A stretch of DNA of 64,000 nt from the NCBI GenBank assembly GCA_025351425.1, contig JANXVY010000062.1, positions 25,369 to 89,368 on the forward strand, written 5' to 3'. Positions 9,816-17,075 of the stretch are shown here, one piece after another (positions within the stretch are counted from its first letter, which is position 1; each line of letters opens with the position of its first letter). A program made the translations under genes and the position numbers. This DNA comes from Hyphomicrobium sp. GTDB lineage: Bacteria > Pseudomonadota > Alphaproteobacteria > Rhizobiales > Hyphomicrobiaceae. The notes under the pieces are model-generated. The model worked only from the letters and a program-made list of their open reading frames with translations, was not told the origin of the DNA and ran no database searches.

Positions 9816-10313
9816 ATGACGATTAAAATCGGCGATACGCTGCCCAACGCCACCTTCACGATCATGACGGCCGAGGGCCCTAAGCCCATCACCACGGCTG
9901 AAATCTTCAAGGGCAAGAAAGTCGCCATGTTTGCGGTGCCGGGGGCCTATACGCCCACGTGCCACAAGTCCCACATGCCGGGCTTCGTCGACCGTGCGGC
10001 CGAAATCAAGGCCAAGGGCGTCGACGCGGTGGTCTGCACGGCGGTGAACGACATTTTCGTGCTGACGCAGTGGGCTAAGGACACCGGCGCGGAAGGCAAG
10101 ATCGTGATGCTGGCCGACGGCAGCGCCGCCTTCGCCAAGCAGACGGGCCTGGAAATCGACCTGATGAGCTTTGGCTTGGGCATCCGCTCGAAGCGCTACG
10201 CGATGCTGGTCGACGACGGCGTTGTCAAGGCGCTGAACGTGGAAGATGCCCCCCCCTCCCACGGCGTCTCGAGCGCGGAAACCGTGTGCTCGTTGATCGA
10301 CCGGTCGTTTTGA
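9816..10313 (+). CDS. peroxiredoxin, Prx5 type
   Basis: 165 aa thiol peroxidase reducing H2O2 and alkyl hydroperoxides. The peroxidatic cysteine is in PGAYTPTCHKSHMPGF, the motif of the Prx5/type II group, and the conserved arginine is in LGIRSKRYAMLV. A second cysteine close to the C-terminus (ETVCSLI) could be resolving, although glutathione or glutaredoxin usually does this in the subgroup. No signal peptide; cytoplasmic. It starts 45 bases after the DsbD-like gene on the same strand, so they may share a transcript. An inverted repeat (GGCGGA/TCCGCC, 10314-10333) directly after the stop may help end transcription, though it has no T-run. Confidence 0.95.
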   Translation: MTIKIGDTLPNATFTIMTAEGPKPITTAEIFKGKKVAMFAVPGAYTPTCHKSHMPGFVDRAAEIKAKGVDAVVCTAVNDIFVLTQWAKDTGAEGKIVMLADGSAAFAKQTGLEIDLMSFGLGIRSKRYAMLVDDGVVKALNVEDAPPSHGVSSAETVCSLIDRSF

Positions 10314-10484
10314 GGCGGAACAATCGGTCCGCCGCGGCATTAATACCACGGGGGTTTCTATCCGGGGGCTATCGCTTGTGCCGGACTCAATTTCGCGCCA
10401 ATCTCGTCGGAACTGGTAAACGGCGGTGCCGTCCGTCCCGCTGTTCCGCCTAATGCTGATCGCCTGATGAAGGGATACGACGTG

Positions 10485-11021
10485 ATGGGGTGTTTTTGGC
10501 CGTTGCGCTCTGTTGCGCTTGCAATTGTGGCCATCGCGTCACTCGCGTTGGGGCCACTCGCTGGCGGTGCGTGGGCTGCCGAAGACATTCCGACCCCCGA
10601 GGAATACACCGCACATGTTGGCGGCGACGCGAACATCGTCGCGCCAGGCGCCTTGAAGCTGGATAACCAGCCCATGGTGTGCGGCCAGCGTCCGACGGTG
10701 ATGGACAGCCAACTCGACGATTACGGCGCGGCCTATCCCGGCTTCCTCATTCTCAACCCACGGCTGCTGGCGAAGACCTCGACTCCCGTCAAAATGTGGA
10801 TCTACGCTCACGAATGTGGACACCAGTTCCGTGGCCCCGATGAAGAAACCGCCGATTGCTTCGCCGTCCAGCGCGGACGCCGCCAGGGCTGGCTGACGCC
10901 AGACGGCCTGGAGGAAATCTGCCGCTTCATTTCACCTGCCAAGGGCGACAGCATGCATTTCGCGGGCTCGAACCGCTGCGAATACATGCGACGCTGCTAC
11001 GAAGACCCCAGCATCCGGTAG
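10485..11021 (+). CDS. secreted protein with HExxH zinc-peptidase-like motif
   Basis: 178 aa, not assigned to a named family. A signal peptide (residues 1 to about 30, LALGPLAGGAWAA) is followed by a small domain containing IYAHECGHQFRG, an HExxH motif with a possible third ligand in the following ETADCFAVQRG. The arrangement HExxH then about 10 residues then E-x-A-D resembles small gluzincin-like peptidases that keep an ExxAD helix. Six cysteines after the signal suggest disulfide bonding in the periplasm. ATG 10485 is preferred over ATG 10467 because AAGGGA lies about 9 bases before it. Proteolytic activity is inferred from the motif only. Confidence 0.7.
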   Translation: MGCFWPLRSVALAIVAIASLALGPLAGGAWAAEDIPTPEEYTAHVGGDANIVAPGALKLDNQPMVCGQRPTVMDSQLDDYGAAYPGFLILNPRLLAKTSTPVKMWIYAHECGHQFRGPDEETADCFAVQRGRRQGWLTPDGLEEICRFISPAKGDSMHFAGSNRCEYMRRCYEDPSIR

Positions 11022-11654
11022 TATTTTAGCCTTTTGCTGCCGGATAGTTATATCCGCGCCCTGAATCGCCACGAATGTCGTTGGTGTCCTGTTGCAACAG
11101 GGGATGTCATCGAATAGGCGGTTATGATTGTTGCCAGGGGGATGCAGGCCGGGGGGGGCCTCATGCAGAGGACTATCCGGACGCTCGATGCACCCGCCGG
11201 AAAGCGAATTTCCCAGTTCCGATGTGCGGTTAAGCGCTCCAGTCACGCGAACAGTCGCGCCGGTAGCGGCGCCGCGATGTTGACGCTGGCTGTTTGCACT
11301 CCAGCTAGAGCATTTTCCGACGAAGTGGATGCCGGTTTGTCGCAGAAAATGCGATAAAATCAAGAACTTAGAGCAAAATTCCGATTCCGTAGGATCGGAA
11401 TTTGCTCTAGCTGATCCTTGCTCACTTTTGGCCTAACCTTTGCCCAGAGATGCGGGTGCGCGGAGCAGCCCCGGGTTGCAGCGTGGGACACGATACTACC
11501 GTTCCTTAACCAAGATTAAACGGTTTCTGCGTAGATTGCTCGTAACAGGCTCGCGTGCCGTGACTGCGCCCATTCATTGCAAAAGCGCTTGCGACCTCGA
11601 CTAGCGTCACGTCCCCCAAGGAACAATCAAAAGTTGTAAGCGGAGAATTAACCC
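11022..11654 (+). other. 633-base gap upstream of the pilus operon, with a palindromic repeat
   Basis: No convincing gene. The only recognisable object is the repeat at 11305-11410. A short plus-strand open frame (11124-11357) ends inside that repeat and has neither a family match nor a good ribosome site. The last 240 bases, from the repeat to ATG 11655, are likely to hold the pilin promoter; GGAG lies 9 bases before that ATG. I could not pick a specific promoter hexamer pair with confidence. Confidence 0.6.
11305..11410 (+). repeat. CTAG-bounded two-hairpin repeat, family 1, copy 1
   Basis: 106 bases from CTAG to CTAG. First hairpin: outer stem GCATTTTC/GAAAATGC enclosing an inner stem CGACGAA paired with the TTGTCG side. 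Second hairpin: TAGAGCAAA..TTCCGAT paired with ATCGGAATTTGCTCTA. Two further copies are at 27556-27712 and 30098-30203. The plus-strand frame starting at CTA is open for the whole length (LEHFPTKW...), the same frame that is translated in the 30 kb copy. This copy is intergenic. Confidence 0.9.
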
Positions 11655-12206
11655 ATGCGTTACTTAGCTCGGTTTGCTGCGTTTGCAGCATTTTCAATCA
11701 TCGGCGCGGTCGCGGCCAACGCCCAGACGGCAACCCAGGACATCACCATCTCGGCGACCGTCACCAAGGCCTGTACGGTCAACAACGTTGCGACCGGCTC
11801 GCCGGTTGGAACCGCGACGATCCCGATCACAGCGGCCGGCGCCGTCACCACGACGGCGATCACGCCGACCGGTTCGCCGTTCGCCAACGTGGCCTGCAAC
11901 GCGCCGTCCAACCTTCAGCTGACCTCGCTGAACGGCGGCGTTCTGAACGCGGGCGCAGCAAGCGCGGGCTTCACGAACATTATCAACTACACGGCTTCCG
12001 CGACCTGGAATGGCTCCACCGCGTCGATCAACACGGCAACCATCGCCACGGCGAGCGTGGGTGCGAACGAAACAGGTGCTGTTGTCGGCATTGCAACCGC
12101 CAACTCAGGCAACCTGACAGTCACCATCAATCCGACCGCGAACGCGCTGCCGCTCATCACCGGGGCATACGCCGACACCCTGCGCGTCACGCTCATCCCG
12201 CAATGA
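11655..12206 (+). CDS. pilin subunit of spore-coat-U (Csu-like) chaperone-usher pilus
   Basis: 183 aa secreted subunit, probably the major pilin. The signal peptide ends at VAANA. The mature part has the incomplete immunoglobulin-like fold of SCPU-type pilins: a first cysteine in SATVTKACTV, a second in FANVACNAPSNLQLTS, and a C-terminal strand ending TLRVTLIPQ, which contacts the chaperone or usher. It is very rich in Ala, Thr, Ser and Asn. Sequence and cysteine spacing closely match the second domain of the tip protein at 15819. GGAG lies 9 bases upstream of ATG 11655. First gene of the operon pilin-chaperone-usher-tip; it is likely to be the most abundant product. Confidence 0.88.
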   Translation: MRYLARFAAFAAFSIIGAVAANAQTATQDITISATVTKACTVNNVATGSPVGTATIPITAAGAVTTTAITPTGSPFANVACNAPSNLQLTSLNGGVLNAGAASAGFTNIINYTASATWNGSTASINTATIATASVGANETGAVVGIATANSGNLTVTINPTANALPLITGAYADTLRVTLIPQ

Positions 12207-12247
12207 AAATTGCGAGCGCTTGAAGGTTCATAACGTCCCTTACGGCG

Positions 12248-12277
12248 GAGCGTGGCGGGGTAACCCCCGGCACGCTC
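12248..12277 (+). other. strong hairpin between pilin and chaperone genes
   Basis: GAGCGTG pairs with CACGCTC, with CGGGG/CCCCG stacked inside and a TAA loop. There is no T-run after it, so it is not a classical terminator. A hairpin here could stabilise the upstream pilin mRNA or partly block read-through, the usual way to make far more pilin than chaperone and usher. That function is inferred from position. Confidence 0.55.
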
Positions 12278-12306
12278 GCATACGTTCTAGCCCCCTGGAG
12301 ACTGGC

Positions 12307-13047
12307 ATGCTCTTGACGCCCAAAAACCTCGCTCAGTTGACTGTCCTCGTTGCGTTGTTTTGTTCAAGTGCTGCCCGCGCTGTCACCGTTTCGCCGATGC
12401 AGGTCGAGATGACCTCGGCCGGTTCGCGCAACCATGCGACGGTCGCCGTGGTCAACAATTCGACGTTGCCGCTGCCGATCGAAGCCGTGATCCAGCGCAT
12501 GAGCCTCGACGAGAACGGTAAGGCCCAGACCGCCAAGGCTAGCGACGATTTTCTGGTCATGCCGCCGCAGGTGTTGATCGCGCCCGGCGCCACGCAGAAT
12601 TTCCGCATCCAGTGGCTGGGCGAGCCGATGATCGACACCAGCCAGAGTTTCTACATCTTCTTCAATCAGGTGCCCTTGAAGCCATCGCCCGGCCAGTCCG
12701 CCGTGCAGGTTGTCATGAGCATGGGCGTGATGGTCAATGTGGCGCCGCCGCAAGGCTCACCGCAGCTGCAAGTCGTCGAAACGGGCATTACGACTGATGC
12801 CAAGGGCAAGCGCCACCCGACGGTCACCGTCCAAAACCCGACCCGAATCCACGCCCTGCTGCCGCAGTCGACCATTCGCCTGACCAGCGGCAACTGGTCG
12901 CAAACGTTGCAATCGGGCCTGCTGAGTGAACAAATCGGCACTGGCTTGGTGCAGCCAGGTCAGCGTCGCAGGTTCGTCTTGCCGGTCGATCTTCCCCAGG
13001 GTGTGACGAGCGTCCAGGCCAGCATCGATATGAGCACCCGGAAGTAG
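12307..13047 (+). CDS. periplasmic pilus chaperone (PapD-like)
   Basis: 246 aa. After a signal peptide (ending SSAARA) the protein shows the two immunoglobulin-like domains of pilus chaperones. Domain 1 begins VTVSPMQVEM, with VVNNSTLPLPIEAVIQR and the strand FLVMPPQVLIAPGATQNFRIQW, where the conserved Arg next to the subunit-binding strand is visible. Domain 2 begins near ERVVETGI-type residues around 155. It caps pilin subunits in the periplasm by donor-strand complementation and hands them to the usher. ATG 12307 is preceded by TGGAG at normal spacing; upstream in-frame codons have no ribosome site. It sits between pilin and usher as expected. Confidence 0.9.
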   Translation: MLLTPKNLAQLTVLVALFCSSAARAVTVSPMQVEMTSAGSRNHATVAVVNNSTLPLPIEAVIQRMSLDENGKAQTAKASDDFLVMPPQVLIAPGATQNFRIQWLGEPMIDTSQSFYIFFNQVPLKPSPGQSAVQVVMSMGVMVNVAPPQGSPQLQVVETGITTDAKGKRHPTVTVQNPTRIHALLPQSTIRLTSGNWSQTLQSGLLSEQIGTGLVQPGQRRRFVLPVDLPQGVTSVQASIDMSTRK

Positions 13048-13122
13048 TCTGCATACGCGTTAGTTGCATCTCTTTGTGTCCAGTTGCGTCGCGCATTTTG
13101 CAATGGGCCGGAGCATGAAAGC

Positions 13123-15822
13123 TTGTCGCGTGACCTACGGCAAAACAATGGGCATTGGGCGCGTTTGCCGCCCTCGCCGCTAGGAGCACTGTCTCTTTGG
13201 GCGATTGCCGCCGCTGTTTTGATGGTTCTAGCCCTGTCGGCTGGGTCGCTGCGGGCGGCTGAGTACGAGTTCGCCAAGCCCATGTCGAGCAAGCTGAACC
13301 CGACTGGCCGCGCCATCACGATGACCGTTCCCTTGAAGGATGGCGACGTCGCTCTCGGCGAGGTGACCGTGCGCATCAGTCCCGAAGATACAGTGCTCGT
13401 CAACAAGGCCGACCTCGCGGAACGGCTGCGTGGTGAACTCGACGCGGCCGTGATCGCGCGCCTCGACGAACAGGAAGGAGCCGGCGGCTTCCTGTCGGTT
13501 GCAGCGCTAAGCAAGGCGGGCGTGGCGCTGAAGTTCGACGGCGGACTGCAGGAGCTCCAGCTCATGCTCGCGACCGACCAGCGTCCCACCAATGACATCA
13601 GCATGGTCAGCCGCCGGTCTCAGCCGAGCAGCGCTGTCCAGGCCCCGGCGGCGAAGGTGTCGGGCTACGTCAATGTCATCGCAGGCCTCGACCATGCCTG
13701 GAGCGGCCAAGGCTCGGGCGCGGACGCCCGCACCAGCGGCCGTCTTGAACTGGAATCAGCCGTTCGCCTGCGCGACACCGTGTTCGAGAATCGGGCGCTC
13801 TACGAAGGCGAGGTCGATGCCAACGTGTGCCCGACCGGCGCCCAGTGCGTGTACCAGCACGCGCCGGGCTTCAAGCGCCAGAGTTCGCGCCTCGTCTACG
13901 ATATGCCGGACGAACGGCTGCGCTTGCAGGTGGGCGATACCGATGCCCTCGCCGGCACGCTGCAGCGCTCGATCGAGATGATCGGCGTGTCGCTCGAGAA
14001 ATCAGCGAGTAAGCTTGCACCTGGCGAAAGCCTTGCCGCGTCCGGCCGCACTGCGGTGCGCATCGACCGCCCCTCCGAGATCGACGTGATGATCAACGGC
14101 GCCGTCGTCCAGCATCTGCATTTGCGGCCCGGCACCTACAACCTGCGCGATCTGCCGTTGTCGACGGGCGCCAACGAGGTGAAGCTCGTCATCACCGACG
14201 ACACGGGCGCTCGCCGCACCGAAAAGTTCACGACCTTCTCGGCCTACAATCAGCTCGCCGCCGGCAAGAGCGAGTGGGCGGTTTCGGCCGGTATCCCCTC
14301 TTTCCTGCGCGACAACGGCCGGGTCTACGAGGGTGGCAATCAATACGCTGGTACGTCGTTTTTCCGCTACGGCTTGACCGACACCCTGTCTGGCGAGGCA
14401 AACCTCCAGGCCGACAACCGCGTGGTGATGGGATCGGCCGGCGCGACTTCGGCGACGCCCTGGGGCGTCTTTGCGTTCCAGGGAGCCGCGTCTGCGGGCG
14501 CGCGCGGCACCGGCTTTGCCGCCGACGCGAGCTGGGATCTGACCAACTTCGGCGGGCTGACGGCCGAGCGTGGCGAAAGCCTTCACGTTGCGGCCGAAGT
14601 TCGCAGCAGCTCGTTCCATCGTCCCGGCGACCTGTTTGCAACCGCGACCGGCATCCTCTACCCCGAGTTCAACTATTGGCTGCGCGTGAGCGCGAGCTAC
14701 TCGACCCTGCTCGGTGACGGCATCGGCGTGTCGCTGGGCGCCCGCTATCAGTTTGCCGACACCCAGCAGGCCGTGCTTTCGCCGTTCACCATCAAGGGCG
14801 ACCGCTACGGCGCCGACGTCACCGTGTCGCGCGCGCTGAGCCCTACCGCCACGGCGAGCTTTCTGGTCGGCTACTCGAACGAATCCTATCTGCGCAGCGA
14901 GCCGAGCCTTTCGACCGACGCCAAGCCGGATTTGCGCTTTGCTGTGCGCCTGAATGTGCGACCCGACGAAAAATCGACGGTCTCGGCCAGCTACGATAGC
15001 CTCAATCGCCAGAGCACCGTTTCGGCCTATCGAAACGAGGGCACGGGCGTGGGCCGCTGGGACACCTCGCTTGACCTCCAGCAGCTGGGCTACACCGAGA
15101 CCGCCAACGCCAACGCGGCGCTCGGCTATTATGGCAACCGCGGCGACGTGCACGTCTCGTATAATTCCGACATGAGCGGCGTTGGATTTGACAAGTTCGC
15201 CCCTTCGACGGTCACCCAGCGGGCGTCAATCCGCGCGGGCTCGTCGTTCGCCTTCGCCGACGGCGCTGTCGCGGTCGGCCCCCCCATTCGCGGCGGAGCG
15301 TTTGCGATCGTGTCGCCGCACGAAAGCATTGCCGGCAAGGAAATCACGGTCGGCGACGCCGACAATGTGCGCGCGTTGGCCGATAGCTGGGGTCCAGCCC
15401 TCGTCTCCGATCTGCCGGCCTATTCGCAGTCGAGCATCCCGGTCGATGTCGCCGGCTTGCCGGTTGGCTACAGCCTCGGCGCGGGCGCTTTCGACGTGAA
15501 TGCCAGGTACAAGGCCGGCTATGCCCTTGAGGTCGGCTCCGATTATTCCGTTTCGGTCTACGGAACCCTGCTTGACGGAAACGGCGAACCAGTTGCTTTG
15601 ATGACGGGCTTCGCCAGCGCCGTTGATCGTCAAGGCAAGCGCGTTTCGATCTTCACCAATGCCTCCGGCAAGTTTGGCGCCGAAGGCTTGGCACCTGGAC
15701 GTTGGATCATCGAAATGGCCACCGAAGGCACCCCGCTGAAGTTCTCCCTCGACGTACCCAAGGGCGTCGATGGACTTTACAAGGCCGGGACCCTGCGGCC
15801 CTCGGGAGCCAACGCGCCATGA
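13123..15822 (+). CDS. outer-membrane usher protein of the pilus
   Basis: About 899 aa (FimD/PapC/CsuD-like), forming the outer-membrane pore that polymerises pilins. An N-terminal domain (YEFAKPMSSKLNPTGRAITM and on) precedes a long beta-barrel with alternating aromatic strands (about 200-720), then C-terminal soluble domains including a carboxypeptidase-regulatory-like fold (ALMTGFASAVDRQGKRVSIF). No in-frame ATG precedes the hydrophobic signal segment. TTG 13123 is chosen because GGAG lies 9 bases upstream; TTG 13084 is the alternative. The long basic n-region before the signal helix (residues 1-25) is unusual. The stop overlaps the tip-protein start (ATGA). Confidence 0.88.
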   Translation: MSRDLRQNNGHWARLPPSPLGALSLWAIAAAVLMVLALSAGSLRAAEYEFAKPMSSKLNPTGRAITMTVPLKDGDVALGEVTVRISPEDTVLVNKADLAERLRGELDAAVIARLDEQEGAGGFLSVAALSKAGVALKFDGGLQELQLMLATDQRPTNDISMVSRRSQPSSAVQAPAAKVSGYVNVIAGLDHAWSGQGSGADARTSGRLELESAVRLRDTVFENRALYEGEVDANVCPTGAQCVYQHAPGFKRQSSRLVYDMPDERLRLQVGDTDALAGTLQRSIEMIGVSLEKSASKLAPGESLAASGRTAVRIDRPSEIDVMINGAVVQHLHLRPGTYNLRDLPLSTGANEVKLVITDDTGARRTEKFTTFSAYNQLAAGKSEWAVSAGIPSFLRDNGRVYEGGNQYAGTSFFRYGLTDTLSGEANLQADNRVVMGSAGATSATPWGVFAFQGAASAGARGTGFAADASWDLTNFGGLTAERGESLHVAAEVRSSSFHRPGDLFATATGILYPEFNYWLRVSASYSTLLGDGIGVSLGARYQFADTQQAVLSPFTIKGDRYGADVTVSRALSPTATASFLVGYSNESYLRSEPSLSTDAKPDLRFAVRLNVRPDEKSTVSASYDSLNRQSTVSAYRNEGTGVGRWDTSLDLQQLGYTETANANAALGYYGNRGDVHVSYNSDMSGVGFDKFAPSTVTQRASIRAGSSFAFADGAVAVGPPIRGGAFAIVSPHESIAGKEITVGDADNVRALADSWGPALVSDLPAYSQSSIPVDVAGLPVGYSLGAGAFDVNARYKAGYALEVGSDYSVSVYGTLLDGNGEPVALMTGFASAVDRQGKRVSIFTNASGKFGAEGLAPGRWIIEMATEGTPLKFSLDVPKGVDGLYKAGTLRPSGANAP

Positions 15823-16814
15823 CGTCATGGCAAAAATCGCTCGCACTGGCAGCCGCATTCGTGGGGCTGTTGGCTGGTGCGGCGCGGGCTACCTGCAATA
15901 TCAATTCCGCCGGGATTAGCGTCAGTCCTCTTTCGGCCAACACCGGAACCTATACGGCTCCAACCACGCCACCGACGGTCACGGTGACATTCACGATCAG
16001 CGGCACTTACACGTCCAACGCAACGCCCGGGACTTGCGATGCGGCCATCTTTTGGCAGCGTGCAACGATGCCGCCAACAATGGCCAATACCGGCGGCGGA
16101 GGCTCGACGCTGCCCTACACGATCCAGTCGGCGGCTGGCACTCTCATCTTTCTGTCGTCGGCAACGACCGTTAACGTGGCAGAATACCGTTTCACTGGCG
16201 CGGCGAGCGTCACCAATCGCGCCTTCTCCGGCACCGTGACCGCAGATTTCATCATGCAGCCCGCGGTAACTCAGGCCGGAGGTTCATATAGTGACTCGAT
16301 CACGCTTGCGATCCTCAACGTCAACATTGCCGCGAACTCGGGCACAGTGATCGCATCGCGAGGCTTTACCGTCACCGGCACCGTCGCCAAATCCTGCACC
16401 ATCGGCGGCGTGTCTAACCCCACGGCGGACACCGCGACCATTCCCGTGAGCGCGGCCGGGGCGGTCAACACGGCGGTGATCAACAAGTCCTATGCCAACG
16501 TCTCCTGCAACACGCCCTCGAACGTGCAGCTGACCTCGCAGAACGGCGCCGTCAAGAGTTCGGGAGCCGCTGGAAACGGCTTCACCAACATGATCGACTA
16601 TGCAGCGAGCGCGACGTTCTCAGGCGCGACCGCGACCCTCAACACCGCCACCAATCCCGCGGCGACCGGTTCCGAGACGGGTGCCGCCGTTTCCACGACC
16701 GGCACTCAGCCGGCCGGAACCATGTCGGTGGCCATCACCCCGCAAGCCAACGCCTCGAAGCTGCTGGGCGGTACCTACAGCGACACCCTCACCATCACAA
16801 TCACGCCGCAGTAG
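15819..16814 (+). CDS. two-domain SCPU pilus protein, probable tip adhesin (CsuE-like)
   Basis: 331 aa with a signal peptide (ending GAARA). It contains two tandem spore-coat-U domains. Domain 1 (about 22-165) starts TCNINSAGISVSPLSA and is specific to this protein. Domain 2 (about 185-331) starts FTVTGTVAKSCTIGG and ends TLTITITPQ, and closely parallels the pilin at 11655 in cysteine spacing and in its AVNTAVI, CNTPSNVQLTS and GNGFTNMIDYAASATF segments. By analogy with CsuE it should be the distal adhesin, with domain 2 the pilin-like connector. Translationally coupled to the usher (ATGA). Confidence 0.85.
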   Translation: MTSWQKSLALAAAFVGLLAGAARATCNINSAGISVSPLSANTGTYTAPTTPPTVTVTFTISGTYTSNATPGTCDAAIFWQRATMPPTMANTGGGGSTLPYTIQSAAGTLIFLSSATTVNVAEYRFTGAASVTNRAFSGTVTADFIMQPAVTQAGGSYSDSITLAILNVNIAANSGTVIASRGFTVTGTVAKSCTIGGVSNPTADTATIPVSAAGAVNTAVINKSYANVSCNTPSNVQLTSQNGAVKSSGAAGNGFTNMIDYAASATFSGATATLNTATNPAATGSETGAAVSTTGTQPAGTMSVAITPQANASKLLGGTYSDTLTITITPQ

Positions 16815-17075
16815 CGGCGCCTGGTGGCAGCGTCTCGTTGAGGGCCGCCAGATCGCGGTCTCTGGTCGTTACGGCAGCTGCGGCAACGTTTTCCTCCGGG
16901 TATTTGACCCGTTTGTACCCGGACGCGGCATCGTCCATCGTTCCAGCCAACCATAGGCAGACCGCGTCGTGCGCTCCTGAACGTGTCCGTGGACTGCGTG
17001 TTCCAGGGCAAGTTCAATCTCGCGCTGATGGCCTGGCGGACGTTTGAAAACCCGCCCCATAGCGCGGCCTTCAGT

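Noticed and set aside
10314..10333. GGCGGA/TCCGCC inverted repeat after the peroxiredoxin gene
   Set aside because: Only six pairs and no T-run; not called as a terminator.
11124..11357. 77-codon plus-strand frame ending in family 1 repeat copy 1
   Set aside because: No homology-like segment and no good start site. It ends inside the repeat, so the end is set by the repeat. Could be a remnant but cannot be supported.
14002..15153. Minus-strand open frame of 383 codons opposite the usher gene
   Set aside because: Antisense shadow; no family features and no ribosome site.
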